DNA of 64,000 bases from Lineolata rhizophorae. Lineage: Eukaryota > Ascomycota > Dothideomycetes > Lineolatales > Lineolataceae. Position numbers and translations under genes: made by a program. The notes under the pieces were generated by a model. That model was not told the DNA's origin, searched no databases, and saw only the letters and a list, made by a program, of their open reading frames with translations. The DNA lies in NCBI GenBank assembly GCA_010093515.1, contig MU001689.1, positions 427,502 through 491,501 of the forward strand, written 5' to 3'. Shown here piece by piece: positions 11,995-24,889 of this stretch. The first letter of the stretch is position 1. The number at the start of each line of letters is the position of its first letter.

Positions 11995-12673
11995 CGTGAA
12001 GGCGGAAGAGAACGAGCGGCGGGGTTGCGGCCGGGCGGTGGTGGTGGTGCGGCAAGAAGCAGGCTGGCTGCAGGCGCGACGGGGGCGTGGGCAGGTGGGC
12101 CAATCAGAAAAGGCGAGCGTCGGGCGTGGGGCGCGCACTTGACGGCGTCATCGGCGTCGCGCTCGACACGTGGGACGGGCGTCTGAGAGCTTTTTGAGAG
12201 TTTATGTTTGTTTTGTCTACTTATCGAAATGGCCAAAATCCATTAGTTTTCTGTTAGTTGATTGGTTGTTTGAGAGTCGCAACTTTGCATTGTGCTTCCT
12301 TGCGGGCTAGCCGATGTCGGATCGGGCAATCCGACAAGATATCCGTCTTGAGTCGTCATGGCCCTAGGCATGTTGCTAATCTGCTGACAGATTGCAACGT
12401 GTTTAAACAATTGCTTTGCGGATATGACTACACTAATTTAAGTAAACACACTGGTCTAATGCACGAGAGTCTATTTCAGCTTGGACTTTTAAAAGCAAGA
12501 CGCATACCAAACACCCGCCCCGAGCGACGATGCAAGATAGGATGAGTCGCTTTGAAATCCCGGCCTGAACTTCCATGGAACTTTCTATTACTTCTATATA
12601 TTACTTCAAGTTAGCCATTTGATCCACACCTCAGTCAATTTCGACCGGACATTCCTACAGCCTCAAGCCAACA
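11995..12673. promoter_or_regulatory. Divergent promoter region before the P450 gene
   Basis: This lies between a minus-strand gene and the plus-strand P450. The part nearest 12230-12620 is AT-rich and contains a TATA-like run (ttctatatatt) at about 12593, some 80 bases ahead of the P450 ATG. Nothing else is identifiable. Confidence 0.4.
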
Positions 12674-14844
12674 ATGGCCATCCTCACCTCCTTCCTCCCC
12701 CTCCCCGACCTCCCCATCTCCCTCCCCTCCCTCCTCCTCCTCACCCTTATCCTCCCCCTCCTCATCTACATCCTCTACACCTTCCTCCTCTCCCCCCTCC
12801 GCCACATCCCCGGCCCCCTCCCCGCCGTCCTCTCCCCCTTCTGGCTCTACCACCTCACCCACTCCGGTACCGAAGCCACCACCCTCACTCGTCTGCACGC
12901 CCGCCTCTCCACGCCCGTCCTCCGCATTGCGCCCGGCACCGTCTCCCTAGCCACCGGCGCCGCACTCCACCCCGTCTACGTCGCCGCCGGCGGCTTCCCC
13001 AAGGCGCCCTGCTACGCCAACTTCGACATCGATGGCTTTCCGACCATCTTCTCAGCGACAACGCCGGGCGTACGCGGGCCTCGGGCGCGGGCCGTGGCGG
13101 GGCTGTTTAGCATGAGGAGGATTAGGGAGGGTAGTGGGTTGTTGGAAGGGGTGGTGGGGCGGTGGGTGGAGAGGGTGAAGGCGGCGAAGGGCGGAAGGGG
13201 AGGGAATGGGGGGAAGCTGGATTTGCTGGGGCTGACGCGGGCACTGGCAGTGGATGCTGTGACAGCGTATTTGTTTGGGAGGAGGTATGGGGGGTTGGAT
13301 GAGGGCGTGGGTGCGCCGGTCGAGTCGGCCGGTAGCAAGCACGGCCATCCCGTGCTCGATTCGGGCTCCTTCTCCTCCGGGCCCCCGCCATTAGGCCACA
13401 AGGTAGTAAGCGGAAATGAGGCTACCGCGCAGACTCGTCTTTCTGCTGCCGGGTTTGTCGATGCTTTTGTGGCTGTTGGCCGCTTCTTCTACCTCCCTTC
13501 TCCTCTCTTCCACTTCTCTGAATGGCTCTCGACTTACCTCGCATCTGCCGACGAGCGTTCTGCCACAGATGCTAGTATGTTGCATGTAGACCAATTCGTT
13601 ACCTCCGTTGTCGATGAGACAGTTGGCATACTGGCCAAGGCGGACGAAGGTGGCGGAGGTAGTGATGATGGGAGTGTAGACACGAAGGAGGTAGAGCGGG
13701 CAGCGGACACGTATCAAGGACGTTTGCTAAAGGTAGGGATTAGCAAGGAGGAGGCTGTGGCGCAGTGTAAAGACTTGGTGTTTGCCGGAACGGACTCGAC
13801 GGGGATGAACTTGGCAAGTTGTTGCTGGTTTTTGGCAGGTTATCCCGAAAAGTGAGCATGCCTTTTTTTTTTTGGTTTGACATGCAGAATTTTCTTGTGG
13901 TCTTGAGATCGCATCAAAACATTTCTTGCCTTTGCATGTCTCAAGGAACCTTCGAAATTCCAGTAGAGCAACAAGATCTTGTACTTTATCTAAAACTAGA
14001 AGGGCTGGCTAGGCACTTACTTAAGTCTTATTGCGTCTTTCTTCTGTTAGGTCGAGAAACGCCGTTTCTTTCTTCATATCTCTTTCTGTTTCTTCTTTCT
14101 ACCCTTGTAATCACACTACTTACTTCTTGTCTTCTTCATCATTTATCCTCTCTTTAACTCTCAATACGTGTATTTTCTCGTATTTCTACACTATGTTGCA
14201 TGGTTTTTGTCTTTGAAATACAATTCATTCCCCTTCGCTTCATACATGTCTTCCATAATCCCAAACCTAAGTATACTCTTCCTAGATACTCCCGCCTTCG
14301 CGCCGAAGTCATCTCCGCTCCACCCACCACGGACCCGCAGACCCTTCCCTACCTCTCCGCCGTCATAAAAGAAACCCTCCGTCTGGGCATGGCCAACCCC
14401 ACGCTTCTTCCGCGCGTCGTACCCCCAGGCCCCGGCTTCCTTGTCCCCGGCACTTCCACTCTCCTGCCCCCCGGTACCACTGTCGGCCTTTGCACGTATA
14501 CCCTTCACCACAATCCAACCGTGTTCAAAGATCCGTTCCGGTTTGCGCCGGAGCGGTGGATCGCGGGCGAAGGAGTGGACGGCGAAGAAGGCGATATGGA
14601 AACCATGCTGAGGGATTACTTCCCGTTTGGACTGGGAGCAAGGATGTGCATTGCGCGGAATTTGGCGATGCAGGAACTATTTTTGGCGGTGAGGGCGCTG
14701 GTGAGTGAAGATGTTTTGAAGGCGGCGAGGAGGGTTGGAGGTAGAAAAGGGTCAGAGGGGGAAGTGGTGGACGAGGTAGAGATTATGGAGTGGTTTAATT
14801 CGAAAGTTAAAGGGGAAAGAATTGAGATTTGTTGGGATGCTTGA
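12674..14844 (+). CDS. Cytochrome P450 monooxygenase
   Basis: Model: join(12674..13851, 14286..14844), 578 aa. It is a haem-thiolate monooxygenase of the fungal microsomal type. Seen: an N-terminal membrane anchor (about residues 16-40) followed by the proline hinge HIPGPLPAV; the I-helix oxygen-activation motif AGTDST (371-376); K-helix KETLR with the ExxR pair at 422 and 425; PERF-type PERW (481-484); and the haem loop FGLGARMCIA with the ligand Cys at 514. The glycine usual two residues after the Cys is Ala here. The splice junction joins YPEK to YSRLRAEV, which is the normal J-helix. The intron is 434 nt, far longer than any other in the window. No secondary-metabolite backbone enzyme lies nearby, so the substrate cannot be guessed. 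Confidence 0.9.
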
Positions 14845-15278
14845 GAACACGGGAGTTTTGGCTTTGTGGCCAAGGCATCTGATCATGAACGACTGAGATT
14901 CTGTCCATTTAGGAGTAAAACACTTCCTTTCGCCAGCTGTCATAGCATGATTATACTGTTGAAAATACATTGCAGCATCGCACAGCATACATTCAATTAG
15001 GAACACGCTCAAACAAATACTACAGACATCGCCACTGAGCATGCTAAGGGTGAGTGTATAACTAGATGATATGGTTGCCTAATCTGGTTAGCCTACCGCA
15101 TTCGCGGCCGCAGCTCCGCTCCTTCGGTCCGTGCACCCACAACCGGAATTCTAAGCGAGCCCACCGAATTTCGGCGCCGAGCACCGTGGCACCGCACGAC
15201 TATCGTGCATTCCGAGCAACCTGCGTTTTCCCTCCCCTCCCGCGACCAAAGCCTCATTTCCCGTTGTTGCCGCCCACC
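14845..15278. promoter_or_regulatory. P450 3' flank and eL38 promoter
   Basis: The left part is the AT-rich 3' flank of the P450 gene. The right part, up to 15278, is pyrimidine-rich just ahead of the eL38 start (ccctcccctcccg at about 15231), which is typical of ribosomal-protein gene promoters and leaders in fungi. Confidence 0.45.
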
Positions 15279-15997
15279 ATGCCGACTGAAGTCTCGGATA
15301 TTAAGCAGTTCATCGAGATCTGCCGGCGGAAGGACGCCAAGTGTGCGTAAACAGTCTCCCCATGTCACTGGGTTGGGTGGAATCTGTCGCCATGGATCGC
15401 GTGTTCAATTGCTTCGGGCCGCAAAAATGAGGACGATGCTAGACAGCGCCCCTCGGATCGCTGCTCGCGCGAGATTCTGGCGGCGTTGCAAAGCAGATTT
15501 GGGCGGCCAGCTGCGTCTCCTGTGTCCCGGGAAGCAATCAGCAGCATCGCGCATCTACAGTCGACAACGGTAGATCACATGCTAACTTTACGCGATACAA
15601 CAGCTGCCCGCGTCAAGAAGAACAGGGCAACCAACAAGATCAAGTTCAAGGTGCGCTGCAAGCGCTACCTGTACACTCTGGTGCTCAAGGACTCGGACAA
15701 GGCCGAGAAGCTCAAGCAGAGTCTACCGCCTTGTATGTTTCGCCCTTTTCGTTCCATACGTTCCCGCGTCCGCTACCACAGCGAGTCATATATCACGCAA
15801 GAGACGGTGCTGGATTGAACTATTCTTTGGCTTTTTGGAGGCTGAGACCGGAGGGTTTGGGAGTGGGTGGGGCCATGCGCATAGATGGAGGAGAGGCTAT
15901 TTTAGATAATAGTTTGGCTAACGTTTCGTCTTTTCCTACAGCACTCACCATTAGCGATGTGCCGAAGAAGAACCAGAAGGGCAAGCGGGTTGGTTAA
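15279..15997 (+). CDS. rpl38: 60S ribosomal protein eL38
   Basis: Model: join(15279..15342, 15604..15732, 15942..15997), 82 aa, the normal length for eL38 plus a short fungal tail. It is a small protein of the large ribosomal subunit. Seen: N-terminal [15 protein letters not shown], a central [17 protein letters not shown] and EKLKQSLPP, all diagnostic of the family. The two introns (261 and 209 nt) are longer than average for the window, as is usual for ribosomal protein genes. The ATG has a strong context (ccaccATG). The splice between exons 1 and 2 rebuilds the conserved KSARVKKNR. Confidence 0.95.
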
Positions 15998-17308
15998 GCA
16001 TGTTTGGTGGTAGGAGGAGGTGATGTTTAGGTGAAAGTCAAGGTTCTATCATGAAGGGCGGAACGAATGATGGGTCCCATGGCGGCTGGCAGTGGGAGGA
16101 ATCATTGCATCGAGTCGGGGCTTTCATAGAGCCATAATCATAGCTGTCCGTACACGATGGCTGCCCCTTGAAAGAGCAAAACTCTTCGGTCCACGACACG
16201 AGATTTGCACATGTATCACGTGATGTACCATTTCGCTCAGGCCGAAGTTTAATGCCTGCTTGTTACCCATTCTCACTGCCATGTCGTCAGCCCACTGTCT
16301 AAAGGAACCGCCTTAGTTCCTTCCGATATTGCGAGGTAGCGAGATACAGGGCGCATGTCACTTGCGATCTAACATCTTTCAGATCCCAAAATGGACTCTG
16401 TTCACTTTCCTAAACTACTACATACATTCAAGGAAATACGTAATTCAATGAGCGTCGTCGCGCATGATCAAGAAAAGGAAGAGAAAGCTATCATTACAAA
16501 AAGGGTAGTCGAGTACATACGCGGAAATTGGTTCTGTCTTCAGCAGGCGAAGTTAATATAAAATACGCAATTGACCCTTGCTAGTCTCAGATGAAAAAGC
16601 GTCGATCGGATAGGGCACACCCCAGTTCCAACCGCAAGATCTCCGCTCCACTGATCGCATCGTTCCTGCGGCCAAATAGGCACTATCGCCCCCCGCAAAG
16701 CCGACGTAACCCCATGTTGCTAGTTCCACTAGCTTTTAGCAATTACAAGGCGAGAAATTTTCACCCTTTTCGCAAAAGAAACAAAATGAATGGGGAAGAA
16801 CTCAGGAAGAGAAAAAGGAGAGACGTGACCCGGGCTATGCAAACCTCGGTTAGAGTCGCCGAGCCCGCGTTAGGAGTAATATAGTGAGAACGCCAAACCT
16901 CGCCCAGTTCTCCGGATTCGACGGTACCAAAACGGCCAGAAAGGACAGTTCCCAGGAATTCTTTTCTCTCACCAAAAGTTGATACGGCGTAATCCCCGCT
17001 TTTTTTTGGTTGGTCAGTGTCCATGTTCGAGGGGGATATCTTGAAATTGCCAACGAGGTCAAGGACAAGAACAGACCAAATAAAACAGAAGTACCCCAAA
17101 CAAAGAAACCCAAACACCAAATAGGTTGTTAAATCAATAGAGTAAAGTGGCAATAGAAGCCCACTCAACCAGCACACAGTAGACTCGAACCCACCCTACC
17201 TTTCCAGAACTTCCGGGGTATAATCCGCAAATACTCTCATAGGCAACACAACTCCGATTAGATCCCCTTACCCATCCTCATCTCACTAACTTCCCCTACC
17301 TGCTCCCC
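15998..17308. other. Convergent intergenic region
   Basis: This lies between the 3' ends of rpl38 and the Pth11-like gene. It is mixed in composition, with scattered AT-rich stretches. Frames at 16591-16884 and 16761-17177 lie opposite each other and have no family signal. No gene is supported. Confidence 0.5.
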
Positions 17309-19182
17309 TCACGCATTCGGCGCCTCGCTCACCGGCGGCAGCCCGAACAACCCCTTATTGCTGAAGGCCCCGGGCCCCTGCGCCCCGCCCTCTCGGCCCG
17401 CCTTCGCGCCCTCATTCTTCTCCGCACTCTGCTGCACCACCGTGACCACGCGGATCTGCCCGTTCTCGAGCTCAGGCGACTTGCGCCCCTGGTCAGCCGC
17501 CGCGGCGCCGCCGCCGTCGCCGCCGTCGCCGCCACCGTGGTGGTGGTGCGGCGACGCGCTCGCGGCGTAGAAGGCGTTGCCGAACGTGTGCTTCTTGGCG
17601 GCGGGGGGCGGGGAGGACGAGGCCGTGGTGGCGACGCCGACGGGGGCGCCGCTGTGCCGGGCGAGCGCGCGGTCGTCGGGGTGCACGGCCGCGAGCGGGA
17701 CGGCGCCGTCCTTCTCGAGCGGTGAGTGGGCGTCGACGCCGGCAGCGGCGGCGGCCGCCGCCGCCATGGAGCCCTGGGACGCCGACTCGCGGACCCGCGA
17801 CGCCGGCGGCTGGGTCGTGGCGCCGGGCCCGTTCTCCTCGTCGCTGTGCGTGAGGCTGAGGCCGAACTCGGCGTCCTTGGCCATGCTGTAGCGGTCGGGC
17901 GAGTCGCCGAGCAGAGTGCTGTCGCCACCTTTTGTCGCGTCGCTGAAGCGCGTGTTGAGCGTGGCGGTGCCGACGGTTCCCGCGGTGCCGCCGCTGCGGC
18001 CGGTGCGGTTGTGGCCGCCGGCGGTGCCGCCGTTGGCGCCCGAGCCCGCGGTGTAGCGGTACGCCGGGAAGAAGCGCGGGAAGACACGCGCGACGAGGGC
18101 GCGCAGTGTGGGCAGGCAGGCGCAGATGATGCCTGTGTTGAGCTCGACAGAGGACCAGATGGCGCTGCCGGGGTTGTCCCAGGTAATGTCGTCCGAGACA
18201 GAGACGACATAGAGGGCGTGGAGGCGGAGGATAGAAGTGATGCAGGCGCTAGGTTGAGGGTGGTGCGATTAGCTTAGGAGATAGAAAGAGACCCGGAATG
18301 GGTGATATCGCGGATATGGTGATCCCAACTTACAATCCACCGAGCGCAAAAATGAACATCAGTATGATCTTCTGCCGCCGTGGGAGCATCAGACATTTCA
18401 ATGCCGGAATGGGTAGCACGATGATAGCAAAGTCGGTCGCGATGTTGATGGCCGCATTGACAAACCAGAGCGCTTGTTGGTGTATACAATGGCCGTCGAG
18501 GGACTTGTCCCAGAACAAGTCCACGGGGATGCAGTTGAGGATGGCACTCAGGACAGTCCAGAAACCATACACAACAACGACGCCTATCATAACAAAGCAG
18601 GCACGTCGTACCGACTTAGTCACGAAGATGCGTAGGAATTGGATCAAGATAGATAGCTTTGTGAAGGTTAGACCGAAGTTGTAGACAATGATGCTGGCGT
18701 AAAGTGCCTATATTTTATTTTTGTTCTTGTTAACACGGCATCCTAAAGGTCACCAGCCAGTTGATATCTCACCTGCAACGAATGCATCATATCTTCATCC
18801 GTCAAAGTCCAGACGTGTCGCCCAGTGCCGAATCGGACCTCTAAGCTCGAAAGTCAGCATACGCCGATTTATGGCTACAGTGAAGCAGCACTTACGCATG
18901 CACATGCAAGCTGAGACTCCTACAGAGAATACCTGTAATATTCGGTAAGTTCAAAGCCTTGTTTTCAGTAGATATCAGTAGATATCAGAATCTACCTACC
19001 CAGGCGAGGGCGATGAAGATATCCTCGGGTCCGACATTCTTGACGATTCGTAGTCGCGTATAAAGCCGCAGCGAGACGAAAATGAAAGATAGAACGGCGA
19101 AAGTGATTACTACGGCTGTGACATGGGCGCCCTTATCCTCCGAATAGGACTCAGGCGGTGGAGGCGGTGCTTGACTAGACAT
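17309..19182 (-). CDS. Pth11-like / fungal rhodopsin-domain seven-helix membrane protein
   Basis: Model: complement(join(17309..18248, 18334..18707, 18773..18840, 18896..18932, 19000..19182)), 533 aa. It belongs to the large fungal family of plasma-membrane seven-helix proteins (rhodopsin domain, often called Pth11-like or SAT4-like), some of which act as GPCR-type surface sensors. Seen: helix 1 after a short Pro-rich N-terminus (AVVITFAVLSFIFVSLRLYT), the GPEDIFIALAW segment, GLTFTKLSILIQFLRIF, the conserved cysteine-containing loop NCIPVDLFWDK, then DFAIIVLPIPAL and ELNTGIICACLPTLR. The cytosolic tail of more than 200 residues is Ser/Gly/Ala-rich and low in complexity. A CFEM domain is absent. 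The 37-nt second exon is unusually small but is needed to keep the frame into the 68-nt third exon. Confidence 0.88.
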
Positions 19183-22100
19183 TCTTGAAGTAATTGTTGT
19201 GTTCTGCTCCTAAGCTAGAGGAGCTAAGTTCTGCGCATCTAACAATGCGACTAGAGTGGAGTGCAAGAGTGGACAAGAACTATGGTCGGCGCCGTTCGTC
19301 TTGGGCTAACAGTTTGAGTCAAAGTCAACGGCCGCGAGTCGTGAAGACGGAATGTTTCAAGCCCACGGGCCGATCAAATGTGGGCTTTGGGTCCCAGATA
19401 TGCTTCTCCCGAGACGGATAAGAAGTCTGGGAAAGCTTGGAGGTTTGGGGTTCTCGTTCGAATGACGTCCGAGCAGAGGCAGAGAGAGTCAAAGCTTTTC
19501 CCTCACCCCCGCACACCGGGCGCCGCATATCCTGCAACGACGTTGAGCTACCAACCCTCCCTCTCTCCGCTTCGCTCCCCGGCCTGCAGATGTCAAAAAG
19601 TATATTTGACCAAAGTTGGGGCGCATACAAATGGAGCTTCTTGGGGACCCTTGCAGGCACACTACGAAGACCGAACGGCGAGCCGGCCAGAACTGTGAGA
19701 GAGGCTGCGCGGCCAAGGACGGTGCGGGCCACCGGATGATCCGCACCGAGGCGGTCCCAAAGTTTAACGGTCGGTTCTGTCAAGGGGCTGGGTATGATAT
19801 AAAGGCCGGTACGTAGTTGGTCTGGGGACTTTTGCCACTAGGGAAAGCTTCAAGGGTGGATTTGCGGGTCGCGATTGGGCGAGGGGGGCGAGCTTGACAG
19901 CGGTGGTTAAAATGGGGTTAAAAGGACAGGCTAATTGGAGATCTCCGGGCTCTCATTTGACGGGAGGCGGCGAAACCAAGCTTGAAACGCATATAAGGGC
20001 GTGGCCCACGATCCGGGGATGGCGCTGCAACAATGTGCTGACGCGCCGAGGCTGGCTGGGCGTGGACAAGGCGGGCTGCCGCTGCAGAGTCCAGCTGGTG
20101 CTGGCGGCCGCTTTGCTGCGGGCGCTGCCGGGACCCTGCCTGATACGTCGTAGCCACCGTGCGGAAGTGGCGCCGACCTGCGCAGGCGCAAACTTTAAGC
20201 TATCGAGCTTGCGAGCTTGTTATTGAAGCAGACATGCAGAAGAGACCTTGGGCCCCAGGGCTTTGCTGGCGGGAGCTGCGATATGCCCTCGATTGGCTGC
20301 AGTCGCCGGCGGCCGGAGCTTCAGGGCGGATCGTGCTCCGCAAGTCGTTGCGATCGACGCCGCAGACGGAAGAGACTGCGCGGTTCGCCCTGTATTGCGC
20401 CGTGTTGCGGAGACGCATGCGGCCGCCAGAACGATGGAGGAACAAAGTGCCGTTCGAGCGCAGGCGCCACATCGTGCGCGGCGCAGGGAGCCGCCGGTCC
20501 CTGTCAATATCGGATCGCGCTCGTCCGGGGCGGGAGTCGTGGCAGCGGGTGTGACGGGGCCGGCGGAGTGGCGTGGCCACCCGCGACTCACTGTCCAGCA
20601 GGCGACGCCCGGCCGAACTGTCGCCGCGGGGCGAGCTGGCGGATCGTGGGTGGAGCGTCAGTGGGCTCAGGGCCAGCCGGTCGGGCTGGCGGTGGCGGGG
20701 GAAGCCCAGCGCCCGGGGCGCCCCGTCCGGAGACGGCGACGCGAGTCGGGACTGAGGCTGGGCCAAGCGCGGCGTCAAAACACCACCGGTGTCGGCGCCG
20801 TCGCCCTTCCGGCGACAATCGTCATGCGCGCTTTCGCAATCGCCGCCTGGATCTGCGTCCCGCGCACGAGCGCACCCTGCACGCTCGCCTCTTCCCTTCG
20901 GCCCCGCCATCAGCCCTTCCCGCAAAGCCGGCCGGGCCGTCCAAAGGCGGCCCTGATGCGCTCGTGACCGTCGCCAGAGCAGAGCGGTGTTGCCGGGCCA
21001 AAACGTTCGAACAACAGTTGCAATGCGCACCGCGCTGCCGGAGCCCTCCCACACTCCACCGCCGTCATCGCGTGTGCCTCACTCGACTGGCGGCATTGAC
21101 GCCGACCCCTCCCGGTGCGACTCTGGCATTATCTTCTGTTCCTCGTGAGTCCTCCCAAGCAGCCGTCTGCAGTGTGCCCAGATGTCCCCAGACGAGTTTC
21201 CATCAATCTGTCGTACGTGGGACTGGCAAATACCCAGATCTTCGGACCCTTCAGCTATATTGCAGAGTTTTCGGGCGCGTCACTGGACGGTTGGGGTCTT
21301 GCGGCTATGTATGGCTTGCAGGACAGGCCGTCTTGATCCACCGCCATGACCGTTCCGGAAAGCAGAAAGACCAGCCTTGTCGGCGAGGAAGGAGATCTTA
21401 TCCCGTTTCAAATGCTGGCCAGGTTGAAGTCTAGAATTTGTTGGGTCGCTGAGCTCACAGGTTCGTTATCACGGCCACTATCGGCTATATCAGGCCCTGT
21501 TATGATCCAAGATCTCCACTCCTAATGGCGCCATTCTCGTAGGCTCTTCTACCCCAGCTCTCTGCCCCTCCTTCCTTTCCCCGCAGCCAGATTGGACACA
21601 TTGGAAATTTCTAGAGGGAAACTTCTCGTGCCCTTCTCACAGTGCCTCCCTACAGATCCGGCCTTCAGTCAAGAAAGCTTGGGGGCTTGCCAGAAGACTC
21701 GATGCACAATCGGAGCATGGGACTGCTAGATACGGCTCGGAGAGGACGGCGAGGCGCCGCTTGGATCGCCCGGAATGGCTTGCCGAAACCCGTCGTGCGA
21801 GCGGCCACTCGGAGGCGGTCAGGCCCACGTAACTTTCCGCTTGTCCCCTTAGCTCCAATTCTAAACAGGACTGCCCTCGTTCACTTTCGCTTCTGCTTCG
21901 TCACCGGTGCACTGCACCGCTGACGGCCCCGGGGACGAGCGCTGCCCGGTGCGCCATCCAGCGCAAACCTGGCTTCTGGCGGAATACCTACTACCCAGAA
22001 GGCGCCACACACAGCCCGTTAGTTCCATCCCATCTCACTCCAGGAATCCGTCAGCACGGGCTCCCGCCGTGCTACGTAAACCGGTTCTCGAGAAAAGGAT

Positions 22101-22914
22101 TCTTCAGGCTCAATTGGGGGGAACTTGCAGCTCCTCGCTTGATAAAGTGAATCATGCACTCCTTTGACGCAGTCCAACAACCAAGCCCAGGGAATTTCAC
22201 GAACAAGCTAGAGAGTTATGTCTGAGTGCTGTCCACGCACAGCTCGTCTTCTCGTCCTGCAACCCGGCAGCGATCCATCCCCGGTCGTCTAGACCTTCCA
22301 TTCCACTCCGTCGGTAGACGGAAAAAACTTGCTCACGCCCACTGAAAAAAAGAAAAGGAATTTCCTTTACCGCTTGCGCTCCTTCTGCGCACCTGTTCGT
22401 ATCGACCACAAGTTTTCGTAAGGTCATGTACGTACTTTTATTGAACATCAATATTCGAACCAAACCTTAATTCTACCGCGTACGGTGGGTGAAGTCGCCA
22501 ATCCTGGTAAGGCTCCGACCGGACCCGCATGCAACCTTGCAGCAACTGCAGGGACGTCGAACGGGTAGGCAAAGGAAAATAGGTGAGTGTGTGCTGCTCT
22601 CAATCAGAGCAGGAAGGAAGGCACCTACGCTGGTGAGGTAGGGTAGACGTCTAAGGTTCTCACTGCGCTCCCGAACACGTCCACGGCTCATGCTCCGAGC
22701 CAAGATCCATCTGCATGGCCCCGCCCGGCCCCTTCTCGTCCGCACTCCTCGCCCATGGTCGAAGTCCCCAACCCAAACCTCCGTAGGCAAGTCCATCAAC
22801 TAAAGTTCTCACGCACCTTCTTCCGACTCTTCGGACACCAAATTGAACTGCATCGCCCGGGCCGGCCGCGCATCGTCAACCCAACCCAACCAGCCCATCT
22901 CTGCATCCCAACCC

Positions 22915-22972
22915 ATCTGTCTCCCTCCCCCACACACTCTCTCTCTCTTCCATCCCGCCTCTCCCTCGTCAT
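22915..22972 (+). repeat. Pyrimidine-rich (CT) tract
   Basis: A run of nearly pure pyrimidine with CTCTCTCTCT and CCCTCCCCC blocks. Such tracts sit in promoters or 5' leaders of fungal genes, but no coding region follows here on the plus strand. Confidence 0.6.
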
Positions 22973-23270
22973 GCGAGCGCCTGCCCCGCGCGCCGCGCCG
23001 CCCTGCCGCACCCTGCAGGAACGACGGAGGCCAAGCCGCTCCTGCTGACACCGCCCGGCGCCCGCTCGTCACCGTCACCGCAGCGTAGCGCACCGCAATC
23101 TACCCTCGACGTAAGACCGCCTCCCCCCCTCCCAGCTGGAGCTCTTGTTTCAACTCCCGTCGTCTCGGCCCCGTCCGCGCCCGCCTCCCTCGCTCCGCAC
23201 GCCCGTGCGCAGCCCCGGCGCTGCAGTGCACCGCCCACACGGCAGACCTGAGTCCGCCTTGACTTGCCGC

Positions 23271-23296
23271 CGCCGCCGCCGCTGCTGCTGCTGCTG
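23271..23296 (+). repeat. (CCG)n / (CTG)n microsatellite
   Basis: Adjoining runs of CCG and CTG triplets. No supported reading frame uses them. Confidence 0.7.
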
Positions 23297-24889
23297 ATGC
23301 CGCGAGGCGCTCTGCAGATCCGGAGAAGGAGCGAGGGGGGTGGGCGAGCGCAGGGTCGCTAGGCTGGCGGCGCCGTCCCTGCAGCGGGTTGTGCGGCGGC
23401 GACGGCCGGCGCCGTGGTGCGAACGCGACCTGCGCGGTTGCTGCAGTTGTCGATGTCGTTCCGGGCCGTGTTGCTCGCTTTGCGGCAAGGGGCGCTGGGG
23501 CCTGTTTTTAGCCGGGTCTGGGGAGGGCTGCCCTGACGGCGGGGGACGGTGCTTGCTTGCTTTGCTTCGCGATGAGGATTTCCCGCCGCGGCGATGGGGG
23601 TTCGTGGGACGTCTGGACGTCAGAGTGCTTAGGGGAAGGGGTCGACAAGTTGGAGTTTGGCGTGCTGAGTGAACTATATTGCTGCTGCTTGCGAGTCTGA
23701 TGCGCCTTCATTTCTCTTCCGAAGTTTTGGCTTTGGGGATGAAGGCATGAGGGAGGTCTAGATGGGCGGGACGATGAGTGAACTCGCGGGCGAGATGCAG
23801 GGACGGTTCAACTTTGCAATTTCGGCATCGTAGAGAGGTGTGGGAAGATGTAGTAACCTCCAGGGTCTATGCGGGGCACGACGGCGGCGATGGTCCTAGA
23901 GTCTCGGGCGATGCTGGCCTTGCCACAGAGATGTTTGGGATGGTAATTCGACGAAAACTTTGTTCAATTGATCACGGCGACGCCCGTAAGACCCGCGTAA
24001 GGAGGCCGGAATTTCAGTTCGTGTTCTCCTCGGTGACGGACGATTTCAGGAGCACCGAGCATCGGGTTCTCTGAAAACGAGGGCGCAGCGCAGGTGAGTT
24101 TCTACGAGCGCTAATACCGCGGTGCTTGCGCTGCAAGCATTTTGCCCCTGGAAGGCTGTACATCGTGCTACATTATCTTTAGCTGTCGGGAAGCTCGATA
24201 GGAACCGCGGGCACGCAAAAAGATAAGGTATGTACGTCCGTAGTACATTGCAGGTACGAAGTGCTCGGGACATACTCCGTAGGTGCAGGCAGATACTCGA
24301 AGCGATGCTGTAGCGCTTTCTCTCAATCAGCTTCGCCTCTCGTATGCAGGGCGGAGGGCTCTGCGTTCCCGTCTCCGTGGCGGCGCAAGGACGTCCGGAC
24401 CCACTGCATTCCGTCACGAACTAGGCGAGCGTGGGCTGAAATTTCGGGTCGAAGGGACGAGTCTTGGAATTGGTTACGCTGAGACAGAGGTAATACGGAT
24501 GATGTAAGGGGGGGACGGGGGGCTAAGTATGCGAGTTCCTTGTATGTAGAAGGACCTCCGCAACTGGAGTGAAGAATAGCGGCATAGAAGGTGGGCTTGT
24601 GACATGCTTGGACAGGTCTGGGAGTGTCTACTTCGCTAGTGTGCAGGGGTGATGGGCGCATGTGAACGGTATATGAGAGCGACGGGTGCAGGTAGGGTAG
24701 TTTTAACTCGTAGTAATTATATTTTTGGGTGGAATGTGAAGTCTGTAGTGACATGGCTAGTGCTCTAGCGCTTGTAGGAGAGCGGCGGACAATCGAACTA
24801 TGCGTTCTCTGAGGAATCATTCGGATTTAGCTGAAACATGTATGCTGGGACTCATGAGGAGTACGGAATGTATGAAGGTGAAGCGGGAT

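Noticed and set aside
20200-21434. Two long overlapping open frames on opposite strands (405 aa + and 284 aa -)
   Set aside because: They face each other in very GC-rich DNA, have Arg/Gly/Ala-rich shadow composition, and show no motif of any family.
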